NCBI GenBank assembly: GCA_963556255.1
Contig: OY744615.1
Span: 20,042,815-20,106,814, forward strand
DNA: 64,000 bases
Source of the DNA: Allolobophora icterica
Taxonomy: Eukaryota; Annelida; Clitellata; Crassiclitellata; Lumbricidae
Reading direction: 5' to 3'
The first letter of the stretch is position 1. Every line of letters begins with the position of its first letter. Below are positions 22,482 through 34,854 of the stretch, piece by piece. The notes under the pieces were generated by a model. That model saw nothing but the letters and a program-made list of their open reading frames with translations. It did not search any database and was not told the DNA's origin. The position numbers and the translations under genes are program-made.

Positions 22482-23610
22482 GTAGGCCTGTGGCACACAG
22501 GCTGTGCTGCAAAAACTATTTGACCCAGGGCCTAAGACTACAGGACAGAATTAAGTCACAACAACATTTAAATGCAGGGATGTAGTCCATATTAAAATCT
22601 AACAAAGCCATAGTCTGACGAGGATCTTTGGAGGCAAAGACGAGATCTTGGTGAAAATTTCACAACTGTCCATTTCGCTAATTTTTTGGGTTTTGTACCT
22701 TAAGTCACTGAATGTAACTGAAACTGTGTATGATGAAAGTGAGTCAATTGGTCATGTAGGAAATGTGTCTGTTTACGCTAAATTTCCTTAATTTTCCAAA
22801 TAGGTGACTTTGACAAACAAATTGCCATACTACAGCACTATTGTCATTAGAGTAACGTTACTCTAACCAACCAAACTCGTGTGTAGCGATGTTATTACTG
22901 TCACAAATCGCTGATTATATCAGAAAATGTACCTTAGATATCTGCATACAATGGTTTACATATAAGGAGAAAACGATAAATTGAAGAAGCAGCTAATATA
23001 CTATTACACATTAGTAAATGGAAATGTTGATGAGTGTTTGAAAGGTTAACATGGACAATTTCATTGGCTTATTTTATATAGCATCAAATATTGATGCAGT
23101 AAATCATGACTGGTATATATTCAGTTAACAATGAGTCGATTAACATTTCCAGTAGTATCTTTAAAATAAAAACACTTGGCACATAATTCAATTATAGATG
23201 AAACCCTTTAATTACTCTAATGACACACACTGTTACTCTATGCCATAGTCCCATTCTGTCCGTCTGTCATGGAGTAACGCTCTCAAATTCATTTGCAGTC
23301 GCTAGGTGTCAGCATACAGGGAGGAAGGGAAACTGAAGGACGTACTGACGCACAGTCAGACAGACATATAGATTGACAGACGGAGTGAGTTAGTGAGTGA
23401 GGAACGGACGGATACGTACAGACGCACAGCCAAACTGACACAGGGACGGATGGTCAGATAGACAGATTGTTAGACGGAGTGAGTGAAGGCGGGACAGAGC
23501 TGAGGCGGGAGGAAGGGAGGAGGCATATAGCCGTACAGACGTGCAGCCAGAAAGACAGACGTTTCCGTCATACTGATGGGCAATTACTCTAGTGATCTAT
23601 AGCATCGAAG
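22482..23610. other. No gene recognised; GACA/GACG-rich simple sequence at 23330-23570
   Basis: A 12-bp inverted pair, TCATTAGAGTAA (22844) and TTACTCTAATGA (23212), could bound a small element but has no clear target duplication. The right part is degenerate GACA/GGAC repeat. Confidence 0.5.
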
Positions 23611-23612
23611 GC

Positions 23613-24480
23613 TTAGGCTAAATCCAACAATATTCGTATCGAATATCTGTTTTCTTCCATTGCAGCAGAAATGTTATCTTGCACGCTTAGCAGCGGCATG
23701 ACTGTTGAGTGTCGAGATTGAAACCCATTCCAGGTCGTAGGGCCAGCAACAGAGAATGAGCGGCGCTGCATGATTGCGGTACGCGAGTGAGGGATCATGA
23801 GTACAGCTTGGTCAGCTGATTGAAGGTTGGATCGCCGCTGTACAGCAGATGTAGGGCGACAAAAGTCCTGCAAGTATGGGGGCGCGAGTCCCTCCAGGCA
23901 GCGCCTAACAAGCGCAGAAACCCTATACGTGATCCATAGTGGGAATGGAAGCCAGTGCAGGACATCCCGCAAAAACTCAGACACCTGGCCAAATTTAAGA
24001 ATACGGCCAATGAGGCGCGCAGCTACTCGAAGGACCCGATCTAGGCACCCAACCCGGACAGCTGGGAGGCCAGCGTAAAGGGCACTACAATAGTCAAGAC
24101 GGGTGACTACAAAAGCATGTACAAGGGTAGAGGCAGCCCCCTGTGACAAATAACGAGAAACCACCCTAAGCTGGCGCAGTTGGTAGTAGCAATCGCGACA
24201 GGTGTTAATGTGGCGGGCGAACGTGAGTTCCTGTTCCAGGATAACGCTAAGGTCGCGAACAGAGGAGGCAAAGGAGACCAGAGGGAACTTGAGAGCTAAA
24301 GCCTCAAGGTTAATTTTTCAAGCTGCTGACGCGTACCCAGCCAGATGAACTGCGTCTTGCTCGGGTTGGGCCTCAGGCGGTTTCAGGACATCCAGGCTTC
24401 CAAGGTCTCCGTGGCCTGGACAATCTCAGGGACAGCACCAAATTCAAAACCTTGGGCAAGCCAAGAATAATTGCCAAGCC
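23613..24480 (-). mobile_element. CR1 3' half (second subfamily)
   Basis: The minus strand reads SRYLSQGAASTLVHAFVVT, RLDYCSALYAGLPAVRVGC, LRVAARLIGRILKFGQ, LRDVLHWLPFPLWITYRVSA and SRTAIMQRRSFSVAGPTTWN over 183 open codons. Upstream, to about 24480, the reverse-transcriptase thumb continues with a frameshift. It is the best copy of this subfamily in the window. Confidence 0.9.
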
Positions 24481-24594
24481 TAGTGTAAATAGATGTGCCC
24501 CAATTTAGTATTAGTATACTTATTATAAGAAATTGTTATAATACTCATGACGTTTTTCATTTATTTACTAGAAACTATTGTTTTGATTAACTTG

Positions 24595-24950
24595 AATATT
24601 GTCTCCACAAGTATTGTGTAGGCCCTATGAAGAAATGTGTGTGAGAATAGGCACAGGCTGTATTCATTTGATAAAACGTTTGTCCCCACAAGGTTTGCTT
24701 ATGGAGACAAATGTGTGCGTGTGTGAGAATATGCAGGCTGTATTCATTAATTACACGTTTGTCCCCACAAGGTTTGCTTATGGAGACAAATGTGTGCGTG
24801 TGTGAGAATATGCAGGCTGTATTCATTAATTACACGTTTGTCCCCACAAGGTTTGCTTATAGAGACAAATGTGTGCGTGTGTGAGAATATGCAGTCTGTA
24901 TTCATTAATTAAACGTTTGTCCCCACGAAGTTTGCTTATAGAGAGCTTGC
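24595..24950. repeat. GTCCCCACAAGG satellite, ~80-bp units, 4 copies
   Basis: The units contain GTCCCCACAAGGTTTGCTTA, then GGAGACAAATGTGTGCG and GCAGGCTGTATTCATTAA. The same family, inverted, forms the array at 35.3-36.3 kb. Confidence 0.93.
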
Positions 24951-25189
24951 GAAAAGAATGATAGTACATTTCTGAACATTAGTTGTTAATTTTTACATTA
25001 ATATACAGGTAGAAAGTAGACATTCTGTTAAACAATATACATTAACTAGTACCATTACTGACGATTACTTATTATGAAGCATTACACCATTTCCCATTGT
25101 ACGAAGTATCATAGGCCTAATATTCTAAACTTTACAGCTCGAGGGCCACCCCTAAATATTATCTTATCTAGTAAAAACAAATAGTACAG

Positions 25190-27140
25190 AAGTCTAATAT
25201 TTCAATAAACGAATCAAATCATGTGTATGACAATCACAAAGACAAAACCTTTTTAGAAATGGACAGCTAGTAATTGAGCATATGAGATTGTCATCAAAAT
25301 ACAGCTGTAGACCTAGTCCAAGTCTAACTTGTCTAGTAACCAAATAGTACAGAAGTCTCATTTTGCAATAAATGAAACAACTCATGTGTATGACAGTTAC
25401 AAAGACAAAACCCTTTTTAGTGATGAACATCTAGTGACTGAACACATGATACTGTTATCAAAATACAGCCGTAGTCCAGGTCTAACTTATTTAGTACATA
25501 AATAGTACTTCAGAAGTCTTATTTTGCAATAAACAAATCCAATCATGTGTATGACAGTCACAAAGACAAAACCCTTTTTAGAGATGGACATCTAGTGACT
25601 GAGTACATGAAACTGTTATCAAAATACAGCACATAGTCCAAGTCTAACGTATTTACTACATAAATAGTACAGAAGTACAGTATCTACTTACAATAAACGA
25701 ATCAGATCATGTATATGACAGTAGGTATACTCTTACAAAGACAAAACCCTTTTTAGAGATGGACATCTAGTGACTGAGTACACGACACTGTTATCGAAAT
25801 ACAGCTGTAGTCCAAGTCTAACTTGTTTAGTACATAAATAGTACAGAATAAACGAACCAGATCATGGGTATATCATTTACAAACACAAAACCCTTTTTAG
25901 AGATGGACATCTAGTGATTGAGTACATGACACTGTTATCAAAATATAGCTGTAGTCCAAGTGCAACTTATTTAGTACAAAAATAGTACAGAAGTCACATC
26001 TTACAATAAACGAACCAGATCATGGGTATATCAGTAACAAAAACAAAACCCTTTTTAGAGATGGACATCTAGTGACTGAGTACATGACACTGTTATCAAA
26101 ATACAGCTGTAGTCCAAGTCTAACGTATTTACTACATAAATAGTACAGAAGTACAGTATCACCTTACAATAAACGAATCAGATCATGTATATGACAGTAG
26201 GTATACTCTTACAAAGACAAAACCCCTTTTTAGAGATGGACATCTAGTGACTGAGTACATGACACTGTTATCGAAATACAGCTGTAGTCCAAGTCTAACT
26301 TGTTTAGTACATAAATAGTACAGAATAAACGAACCAGATCATGGGTATATCATTTACAAAGACAAAACCCTTTTTAGAGATGGACATCTAGTGATTGAGT
26401 ACATGACACTGTTATCAAAATATAGCTGTAGTCCAAGTGCAACTTATTTAGTACAAAAATAGTACAGAAGTCACATCTTACAATAAACGAACCAGATCAT
26501 GGGTATATCAGTAACAAAAACAAAACCCTTTTTTAGAGATGGACATCTAGTGACTGAGTACATGACACTGTTATCAAAATACAGCTGTAGTCCAAGTCTA
26601 ACTTATTTAGTAGGCTACATAAATAGTACAGAAGTCACATCTTACAATAAACGAACCAGATCATGGGTATATCATTTACAAACCCTTTTTATAGGGTGGA
26701 CAGCTAGTAACTGAGAACGTGACATTGTCATTAAAATACAGCTGTATTCCAAGTCAGACTACAGAAGTAAAGAAATAGTACAAATAGTAACGAATGAATA
26801 GCAATAAATGAATGAGCTGTAGTCCAGGTCTAACTTATCTAGTGAACATATAGTAAAGAAGTCTCATCTTGCAATAAATGAATCAAATCATGAGTGTATC
26901 AGTATATTAGTTACAGAGACAAAATCTTTCTAAAGGTGGTTGGCTATAGACCGAGCTCATGACACAATCATCCAATACCGCTGAAGTTCACGTCTAGCCT
27001 ATTTAAAAATCTAATGGCACAAGAGTCTCATCTAGCATTAAACTAATTAGCTCATCTATATAGCAGTCATATGACCAAAACCCTTTGTTGACGTGGACAG
27101 CTAGTGACCCATTACATGACGTAGTCATCAAAAACATATG
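25190..27140. repeat. Satellite with ~160-bp units and a ~478-bp trimer period
   Basis: The unit core AGATGGACATCTAGTGACTG recurs near 25585, 25758, 25900, 26058, 26235, 26380 and 26537. Matching variants repeat every third unit at about 478 bp, a higher-order arrangement. Units also contain ACAATAAACGAACCAGATCA and CTGTAGTCCAAGTCTAACT. The array is cut on the right by the CR1 insertion. Confidence 0.93.
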
Positions 27141-27144
27141 TAGA

Positions 27145-28463
27145 ACCGAATCGATCCATGTTCAATGCAACTACAATGGTAGCGTCTCATCTTTCTGAAA
27201 TTTATTCAGCTGTTGATAGGTCCGAACTCACCCTTCTGGCACTATATGATGTCTCTGCAGCCTTTGACATGGTGGACCACACCATTCTTCTACAGCGTCT
27301 TGAGACCTCTTGTGGTCTGAAGGGCCCCCCTCTCCAGTGGTTCCGGTCATACCTGTCTGATCGCACTCAGATGGTTATCTCTGGTGAATCTAGAACTCTG
27401 TGGGTCCCTATTAAACTCGGTGTTCCGCAGGGCTCTGTTCTGGGCCCTCTCCTCTTTATTTTGTACACGGCTGGTATCCCCTCTCTCTTCCCCATCCATG
27501 GGGCTTCAGGCCATCTCTTTGCTGACGATGTCCAGGCTTATGTCCATGGGCCTCCTTCCTCTCAACTTCTTCTTGTTCAGCGCATCGAAGCTCTTTCTCG
27601 TGATCTTCATACCTGGATGTCTTGCAATCGCCTCTCCCTCAATTCGTCAAAAACCCAGTTTATCTGGTTTGGCACTCCTCAGCAACTTAAAAAACTCGAC
27701 TTTGCTGTGCTGTCTCAAAGGTTTCCGCTTTTCACTTTCTCGTCTAGCGTTCGTGATCTAGGAGTGACCCTTGACAATTCTCTCACCTTTACTGAACACA
27801 TTTCCAAACTCACTCGCACTTCCTATTTTCACCTAAGGCGCCTTAGAGCTATCCGTCGCTCTCTGTCATCTCCAATTTTCACTTCAATTGTCCATGCATT
27901 TGTCTGCTCTAGACTTGACTACTGCAATTCCCTCCTCATTGGTCTTCCCAAAGTCCGTCTTGCTCCTCTTCAGTCCGTTCTCAATGCTGCTGCTAGATTA
28001 ATTGCCCGTCTTCCTCGATTCTCTCATATCACCACCTTTATGGCAGAAGAACTCCACTGGCTCCCGCTTTCTGCCCGCATCCAATTTAAGGTCCTCATCC
28101 TTGTCTCTAAGGCTCAGCTTGGTTTCGCTCCAAAATATTTATGTGACTTATTTCATCGCCCTCACTCTGCGGCTTCTCTTCGTCCTCTTCGTTCATCTGA
28201 CCGTTTGGACCTCCTCGTTCCCCGTGTCAGGACTTCACTGGCTCAATCTAGGTCGTTTGCTTCCACTGGCCCTGCTCTTTGGAATGGGCTTCCTCCGTTT
28301 GTTCGTTCTTCTATTCTCTCAGGTAGCGTCTCTTCCTCTTTTACCTTTCTTAAAACTTGCTTTTTCTCTCGGGGTCTATCGCACTGGGAGCGCTTCTGAA
28401 TGGCCCTCCCGCTAGAAGCGCTTTATAAATATCCGAATACAATACAATACAATACAATACAAT
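27145..28463 (+). mobile_element. Young 5'-truncated CR1 with an intact 413-codon frame
   Basis: The frame from 27158 to 28399 has no stop. It contains YDVSAAFDMVDHTILLQRL, GVPQGSVLGPLLFILY, the catalytic FADD box in GHLFADDVQAY, SLNSSKTQFIWFG and the C-terminal SFASTGPALWNGLPPF. The copy lacks the endonuclease and the start of the reverse transcriptase, as expected from 5' truncation, so it is not autonomous. It ends GCGCTTTATAAATATCCG plus an (ATACA)n tail at 28436-28463. Confidence 0.95.
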
Positions 28464-28950
28464 CTAGAGGTAGGCCTAGTAATTCAGATCGAGTCCTGGC
28501 TAAAAGCAATACATGAATACAGTTCCGTGGTAAATAAATTAAATCAAACAGAAGCTACTGCAAGGATAAACTGAGTGTTCATAATATACATGACACAAGC
28601 AACTAATAGGGTGCAGTTAGTATGAATTTCTCAGTAAGTCTAGTGAATCCAGTGGGCGGATAGAAGGGAGGAAGGTGAAGAGGAAAGAAGAGAGGTAGAG
28701 CGAAGCCACTATGAAGAAAAAATAGAAGGATAAGCCAAGTGTTTATGATATTATCATAACATAGATAACTGACACAGACAAGGTACAGATAGCGTGAATC
28801 CCTCAGTCAATGTAGTCTATACAGTGAGTCGATAGTAAGTAAGGAAGACAATAGCGAGAAAGAGAAGAAATGAATGATACGAGTGAAAAAGCTTTATCTA
28901 ATGTCGAAGTTTAAGAGAGCTTATCCTCCTAAGACTCAGTGAAGGAGTCG
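28464..28950. repeat. Two-copy ~160-bp degenerate repeat
   Basis: The segment near 28575-28690 (GAGTGTTCATAATATACATG, then TTTCTCAGTAAGTCTAGTG) is echoed at 28738-28850 (AGTGTTTATGATATTATCAT, then CCCTCAGTCAATGTAGTC). No gene seen. Confidence 0.6.
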
Positions 28951-28954
28951 TAGC

Positions 28955-29162
28955 AATGATTAGCATCACCGATAGCGCATTGGATAACATCTGGCGTAGA
29001 GTGCGAGAGGTAGCGAGTTCAAGCCCCGTAGGCGGACAGCTTTGTAGGCTGCAATTGCGCCGTGTATTGCAGGCTGTCTGTTCTGTTAGTAGTTAAGATT
29101 TATCGCATAACTTGTACATGTAAAGCGCAGTGCGGTTAGCAGGCGCTTAAATAAAGAAAATA

Positions 29163-29163
<1 letters not shown>
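28955..29163 (+). mobile_element. tRNA-derived SINE with CR1-like tail
   Basis: The head GATAGCGCATTGGATAACAT and GCGAGTTCAAGCCCCGTAG resemble A and B boxes. The body ends GCGCAGTGCGGTTAGCAGGC before the microsatellite, so it probably uses a LINE-type tail. Confidence 0.65.

Positions 29164-29232
<69 letters not shown>
29164..29232. repeat. (ATT)n microsatellite
   Basis: About 23 ATT units forming the SINE tail. Confidence 0.97.
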
Positions 29233-29239
<7 letters not shown>

Positions 29240-29419
29240 TTAGCATTCGTATGGCCGACGAAGCGTACCTAACAAATGCACTGTTATCAATTATACGATT
29301 GAAAGGAAATAGGGCCGTAGTGCAAGATGCACACAACCACGATGCCGGGTCTACCCATCAGTCGGGCAACATTTAAAGTGGAAAGTCTTCCCACATAGCG
29401 AACAAGCTAATTCAGAACA

Positions 29420-29421
<2 letters not shown>

Positions 29422-29503
<82 letters not shown>
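29422..29503. repeat. (TA)n microsatellite
   Basis: About 40 TA units; a second run lies at 29601-29656. Confidence 0.97.
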
Positions 29504-29507
<4 letters not shown>

Positions 29508-29600
29508 TGTAGAGCGCCTACATGATCGATTGTTAATGGAATCGACAGGTTTCGTGAACAAACATATATGCAGCAGGCGGAAACTAGATACAGAAAATAT

Positions 29601-29601
29601 A

Positions 29602-29656
<55 letters not shown>
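29601..29656. repeat. (TA)n microsatellite, second run
   Basis: About 27 TA/TG units, separated by 97 bp from the first run. Confidence 0.96.
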
Positions 29657-29661
<5 letters not shown>

Positions 29662-29784
29662 CATAAAATATTGTATGGACTTGTCCATTCTCCAAAGAAT
29701 AAATAGCCAAATTCAGCTGATTTAAGAGAACTAGACCTTAATACTTACATGCAATGTTCGTCAAATAATTTCGAACTGATCTAG

Positions 29785-30530
29785 TCATTCTAGTGAAACT
29801 GCATTCAATTTGCGTCGTAGTGGTCGCCTAAGGGGGGGGGGGCAGAGTTGATAGAGGTTGATTTTTTTTATAGGAGAGTCTGTTGTGAGACATGGAGGGA
29901 GAAAACTGTCAGTGAAGAATGATGCAAAGGAGTCGGCAATGGATACATGTGCCATAGTTTGGGAGGGGTGAGAGGAGTCATGGTGACGAACATTGTTTAT
30001 GGTTTTCCAAAGATTTCTAGGATTGGATGGAATTGAGTGAACAAGAGATGAGAAGAGGCGTTTTTTGGATGACAGAAGTTGGCTGTAGTATCTATTAGTC
30101 AAGGTTTTAAGTCAATTAAATACAGCGAGATCACCAGAACGTCTGTAGGCCTATGCTCATTCCAGACGACTGCGAGATGATTTGAGAGCATGAAGGAGAC
30201 AATTGAACCATGAATTTTTTGCGTGAGCTTCAGGTATAGTTCAAATATTTTTAGGACAGTATACTCTAGTGATTGAAAAGAGAGATGAAGGACAGTAATT
30301 TTGCCCATGAAGAAAGAGTAGAGGGGTATACTGCCAGCAGTGGAGAGGAGTGTGGTGAATTCTTATAAGAAGACAGTGATGTTCGGCGTCTGTCGTAGGC
30401 GCTAGGGTAGACGGTGTACACAGTGGTGTACAGGGCGATTTCAGCGTTAACGACAATGTCAGTGACCTCGATCTCAGCATACGTTGAATTCGGGCGGCGC
30501 CGCTTCCCACCTCTGCACGCGCGTGCACTT
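29785..30530 (-). mobile_element. LINE fragment, linker between endonuclease and reverse transcriptase
   Basis: The minus strand reads NRYYSQLLSSKKRLFSSLVH, NPRNLWKTINNVRHHDSS and SIADSFASFFTDSF, typical of the CR1 region just before the reverse transcriptase. The part upstream of 30110 is frameshifted and only weakly recognisable. Confidence 0.75.
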
Positions 30531-30711
30531 GATGTGGCTATTAATGAGTTTATGAGTACGCAGGTTCATTAAGCAATAAACGCTGAAGGCCTAATGCGTT
30601 GATTCCTCTGTCTTCATCTATTAATCTGTCCATAAACGCTAGGGCACCAGCTGCTTGGGATTGTTTACCTCTTGCATCTTGCAATGTATTTAGGAACGCC
30701 ATCGGAAGTAC

Positions 30712-30960
30712 AGTAATCGTAATCGAAATCGTAATCTCGAGGTTTCTACAGAGCCCCAAAGAGCGAAGTAGCGGGAATCAGCTTATTCACAGTATTTATC
30801 CGCTGCTCGACCTCTACTTCCTCTTTCAAGAAACGCCTTAAAACTCACTATTTCTCACACGCTTTCAAACATATGGAAATCTAACTGCTCTGCATGTGGC
30901 GGCTAACTAACCGCGCCTCAGATTCGCATTTCTGTGTGACTTGCGCGCGTTAAAAATGTT
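30712..30960. repeat. CR1/SINE tail fragment
   Basis: Contains CGTAATCGAAATCGTAATC and CAGCTTATTCACAGTATT, shared with 7945-8025 and in part with 32128-32165 and 48545-48585. Confidence 0.6.
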
Positions 30961-31594
30961 CGTAATAATAATAATAATAATAATAATAGGGCCTAATGCT
31001 ATATAATTCACATTATCTAGCTGGCTATCACGGTGCACTTTTCCCCGGCCAGATTAAGTTGCATAATAAGACGTCTTTCATCCACAGAGAAACGCCTTGA
31101 ACTATTCATGTTGTAAATAGTTTATGCTATAATCATTTTCCTTAAATTTCTCCTCAAATAGTTTATGAAATTATCACTCTAACGCAGATACTCAAACACA
31201 CAATGAAGTTGCTACATGTACCTGTATGCCACTATAAGCTGTTTAACTCTTTAAGCTGTCATACCCTGATTCCATTTCTGCGCCACCACACAGCCACCAT
31301 CATCACCGATTACCACCGTAGCACCCTGCTGTCTCCTCGGCTTGACCTCCCCGGACTCTGACCTGGCACCGGAATGGATAAGGCAGACATGGCTATTGCG
31401 GACTTGATATTGTATAGCGCCGGTGAATAAGCTGGTCTCCCTGACGTGGCTTTTGTGTGGCGCTGAGAAATTTCGAAGATTTACATTACATTACATTACA
31501 CTATAAATTACAAATGTCATGTCTTATTCTAATCTCACTACTATAACGGTTGCTGTAGCTACTTCACGCTTCTGCACTTAGTATGTTATTCAAG
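30961..31594. other. No gene recognised
   Basis: Short (AAT)n run at 30965-30990, a CR1-like tail near 31410-31500 (ATTGTATAGCGCCGGTGAAT, then (TTACA)n), otherwise unremarkable. Confidence 0.5.
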
Positions 31595-31633
31595 TGGATT
31601 TGTTCTAATCAAACAATATAATAACGGATATCT

Positions 31634-32870
31634 CAGGCCCGGGTTAACCATTGGAGCACACGGAGCACATGCTCCGGGGCCCCCGACGACTAAGGGGCCC
31701 CCAAATATGAGTCGTTTTTTTGCATCTCAAAATGCAAATTGAATTAACTGTTGGTAAAAAAAAGAAAATAATTTTGGCGAAAATGTGGCGACAAGTCACC
31801 TTACTTTGCACTCAGCCTGAATAGGCCCTACTAATGTCGACTAAATATTTTAATTATCTCTGTGGTTACATAATCATTTCGTTTACGTGTTGTGCCGACT
31901 TGCGCGTAGCTAACTAACTACGGCAACTTTGCTCTAGTTTCTGTCATTACAACTTAAAGCATTGAATCATTCAATAATGTCGAGTGCTCACAAGTAGGCC
32001 TAGGCCTACGCCAGTGGGTTGTTTAAATGTGCTGCAAAGCGCGAACAAGTGAAGTGAAATCTCGAAGTGTTAACACCCCAAAACTGACGACGTTCTTTCA
32101 AAGTAGTATAGTTTCTGATAGTATGCCTATCGTAATCGTAATCGTTATCTCCAAACTTCTAAAGCGCCACTCGAAGGCCAAGCGTAGGCCACCAGTCTAT
32201 TTCACGAGCGCTATGACTGTGAGTGGAAATTAAGTAGGCCTATACAGGGATGGTAGTGAGCCGAAAATTGTCGGCAGATCGTGTTTTGTATCATTTGTTC
32301 AAAATATATTTATTTTATTTATTCAGAACATTTATATAGCGCCCGTTTAAGATATCTACTCTATTGTGAGTTATCTTTCGGGGGCGAAACTTCCCGGGGG
32401 CGAAATGTCGGGGGCGAATCTTCCGGGGGCGAATCTTCCGGGGGCGAAAAGTCCTAGAACCCTAATGTGATCACTGTGATGCAGTGACAGAGTCGCTGTA
32501 GCCTGCTGCCTGTATCCATAAACCGTTTGCATGTTTGTTGACAGTTTGATGATGAAAAAGCCAATATGAATACTGACTATAGAGTAAAATAATTTGACAA
32601 TCCATTTACTGAGTTTTGCACTGAGCTGTTGCTCTGTAATGATGCGAAATTTGCGTGAGTAAAAGTAATGTGCTTACTATTGTTCTTGAATTTGTGTTTG
32701 ATTGTAGTCTGAGCCGATTTGAATATTTCTAAATTACGGAAGAGGGAAGGGAGGGAGGAGAGGAAAGAGGTAGGAGGGGATGAAAAGGGAAGACAGGAGG
32801 AGGGATGGGACGGAGGGGCCCCAACATGACAGAGTGCTCCAGGGCCCCAAGGACCCTTAACACGGGCCTG
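31634..32870. mobile_element. hAT-type element, 1.24 kb
   Basis: The ends CAGGCCCGGGTTAACC and CAGGCCCGTGTTAAGG (right, reverse complement) are flanked by a perfect 8-bp duplication, GGATATCT. Inside are a CR1-like tail, a GGGGGCGAA repeat at 32378-32450 and AGGGAGG-rich sequence. No transposase frame was recognised. Confidence 0.92.
32378..32450. repeat. GGGGGCGAA short tandem repeat
   Basis: Five GGGGGCGAA cores spaced about 15-20 bp apart. Confidence 0.85.
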
Positions 32871-33116
32871 GGATATCTGTTATTCTGTCGTTTGGTCGGC
32901 TACGGATCGACCATCCGTAACTTCCACTTTGAGCTTTTAGCCAACCCAAGCTCACCTCATATACTGCCGGTCAGGGAGGAATGGAGGCCAGTACTAAATC
33001 TAATGATTGAAGACTGTCGGGATCTGTCCCAGATAGGCCGTAACAGTGGTGTACAAGCATAATTATTTGAAATGAATAACATTCCCTGCACACCTTGAAT
33101 TTGGTGACACCGGTAT

Positions 33117-33440
33117 ACATCACGAAATAGACTATCCCCCATAGAGCATATCCGCGGATGGAATAAATCGGTATAGAGTATCCGGGGGATAAACCGTTCT
33201 ATCCCCCGTCGTCCTACGCATCACGATAGCCAAGACGAAAATCCAGTCAAAATCACCAAAACCAAGTAAATTATTTTCAGGTTGACGTACAAGATAAAGA
33301 TATGCAACTTAAAAAATTTATGTGTACAATAAATCCAAACATTACGACTGAATACACTTAGAAACCGCCAATAATTCAAACTAAACCGGATAATCCATTT
33401 CGCTAAGGGGGATACGCAATTTCGGGGATCCTCTAGTTCG
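33117..33440. mobile_element. Insert splitting the duplicated segment
   Basis: Absent from the paralogous copy at 21.8 kb, where flanking sequence is continuous. It contains GGTATAGAGTATCCGGGGGA, and similar GAGTATCC strings occur near 14503 and 14538. The family is not identified. Confidence 0.55.
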
Positions 33441-33859
33441 TGACACCGGCTGGCCAAACATATTTGGCACTTTGACAGTATAGACATAAGGCCATTTCAA
33501 AGAAGTTTCAGCATTTTTGCGTGTGACAAGACAGTTCTTACTTTATGAAACACAGCTCAGGCCTCGGGCTGACCAGTTGAGAGAACCAAATATAGACTAT
33601 AAACCATGTTATTTATACAGTCTAGTCTGTGTAAGCTCAAAATTTCACGATGAGTGCGTGCACACAAACTCCGAAATTGTTACTTTTCCCAGAACATTGC
33701 ACGAATTGATTTCTTTATGGAAATGTTCATAGTCTATACAATATTTTTTATCTTTTTCGTTGTCTCTAAAAGCACAAATTACATTTTGCATTTAATTTAA
33801 ATATTGCAGTGACAGTATGTTAGAAATTATCAAACTAAATTAAATATAAGTAGCCTGAT

Positions 33860-34145
33860 CAGTGACTTAAGTGATATTTTCATTAACGAATAAATATGTA
33901 CACAGTAATTTCACGCATAACTTCAAAATCATTGGTCCCCACAAGGTTTGGCTGTGGAGTCAAGTGTGGTTCAGTCTCCCATAATAATTATGCAGGTTGT
34001 ATTTAATATTATTGATAAGACATTTGTTTCCATAAGGAGTGCCTATGGAGATAAGCATATGTGTGCATATGTGAGCCTAACTAGGCTGTCTATAACTTAA
34101 CCAACCATTCGCCTCTGCAAAGATTGTCTATAGAGACAAAGGTAA
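33860..34145. repeat. Degenerate GTCCCCACAAGG repeat units
   Basis: TTGGTCCCCACAAGGTTTGG and CCATAAGGAGTGCCTATGGA mark diverged units. The left part matches 13520-13640, upstream of the recombinase-like gene. Confidence 0.7.
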
Positions 34146-34254
34146 TGTATTATATTAGTAATGTATCGTAATACAATTAGTAACTTCTATTGCGCCGGTG
34201 TATAATGCACAAGGCATCAACTGATGGCATACCAAAACCAAGCGATAATCACGT

Positions 34255-34800
34255 CAATATCCAGAAGATCAGTTTGATGACATAATGATGACAAACTTTA
34301 TTGACAATTGACAGTTTGTAAGACAGAGATGCAGCATATGGTGGATAGGCAAATTTAAGCAATTTTAAAGAGATAAGTTTCAAGTTCAGAACGAAATGAT
34401 TTAGGAGAGCGCACAGACACAGGGAGAGGGTTCCAAAAACTAGGTCCAGCAACTGAAAACAACTCGTTCACCAAGAACAGTTCTAGATTTAGGTATGATC
34501 AGACATAGATTATCAGATGACCGTGTTGATTTATGGTAAGTGTGGGAGTAAGAACTGACTTTAAGCATTGTGGCTGGCCGGAAGTCAAAGTTTTATAAAC
34601 GATGAGCCCCAATTTGAAACTAATTCTTCGCTGAACAAGAAGCCAATACAAGGATTTAAACACAGAGGTTATATGTTCATATTTTGATGTATTAGTTATG
34701 ACTCTAGCAAATGTTCCCTCAAACGTTTGCTGGTTTGTGTGCAGAATTGTAAATAAAGTCGTGTGCAAAACGTTACAGTGTCAATTTTGTTTCAGCAATT
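34255..34800 (-). mobile_element. LINE 3' end relic (L2/jockey-like)
   Basis: The minus strand reads VFKSLYWLLVQRRISFKLGL, IVYKTLTSGQPQCLKS, then in other frames LVFGTLSLCLCA and AASLSYKLSIVNK. These fit the C-terminal end of a LINE reverse transcriptase. Frameshifts are present. Confidence 0.75.
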
Positions 34801-34854
34801 TTTTTTAGCAGAATTAAAACTATAAAACTAGCCAAGGAGTTCTGCACTCTCTAC

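Larger units (their letters stand above)
31595..33850 (-). pseudogene. Second copy of the duplicated last-exon segment, interrupted
   Basis: The flanks match 21480-22238: CAAACAATATAATAACGGAT, GGGAGGAATGG, CACCTTGAATTTGGTGACAC, GTGTGACAAGACAGTTCTT, and the last-exon copy at about 33590-33760. Two insertions split it: the hAT element at 31634-32870 and a 320-bp insert at about 33117-33440. The exon frame is broken. Confidence 0.75.

Noticed and set aside
23827..24078. Plus-strand 83-codon Arg-rich frame
   Set aside because: Antisense of the CR1 copy.
25190..27140. Regular repeats that could suggest a CRISPR array
   Set aside because: Units are contiguous ~160-bp satellite copies without unique spacers, in animal DNA.
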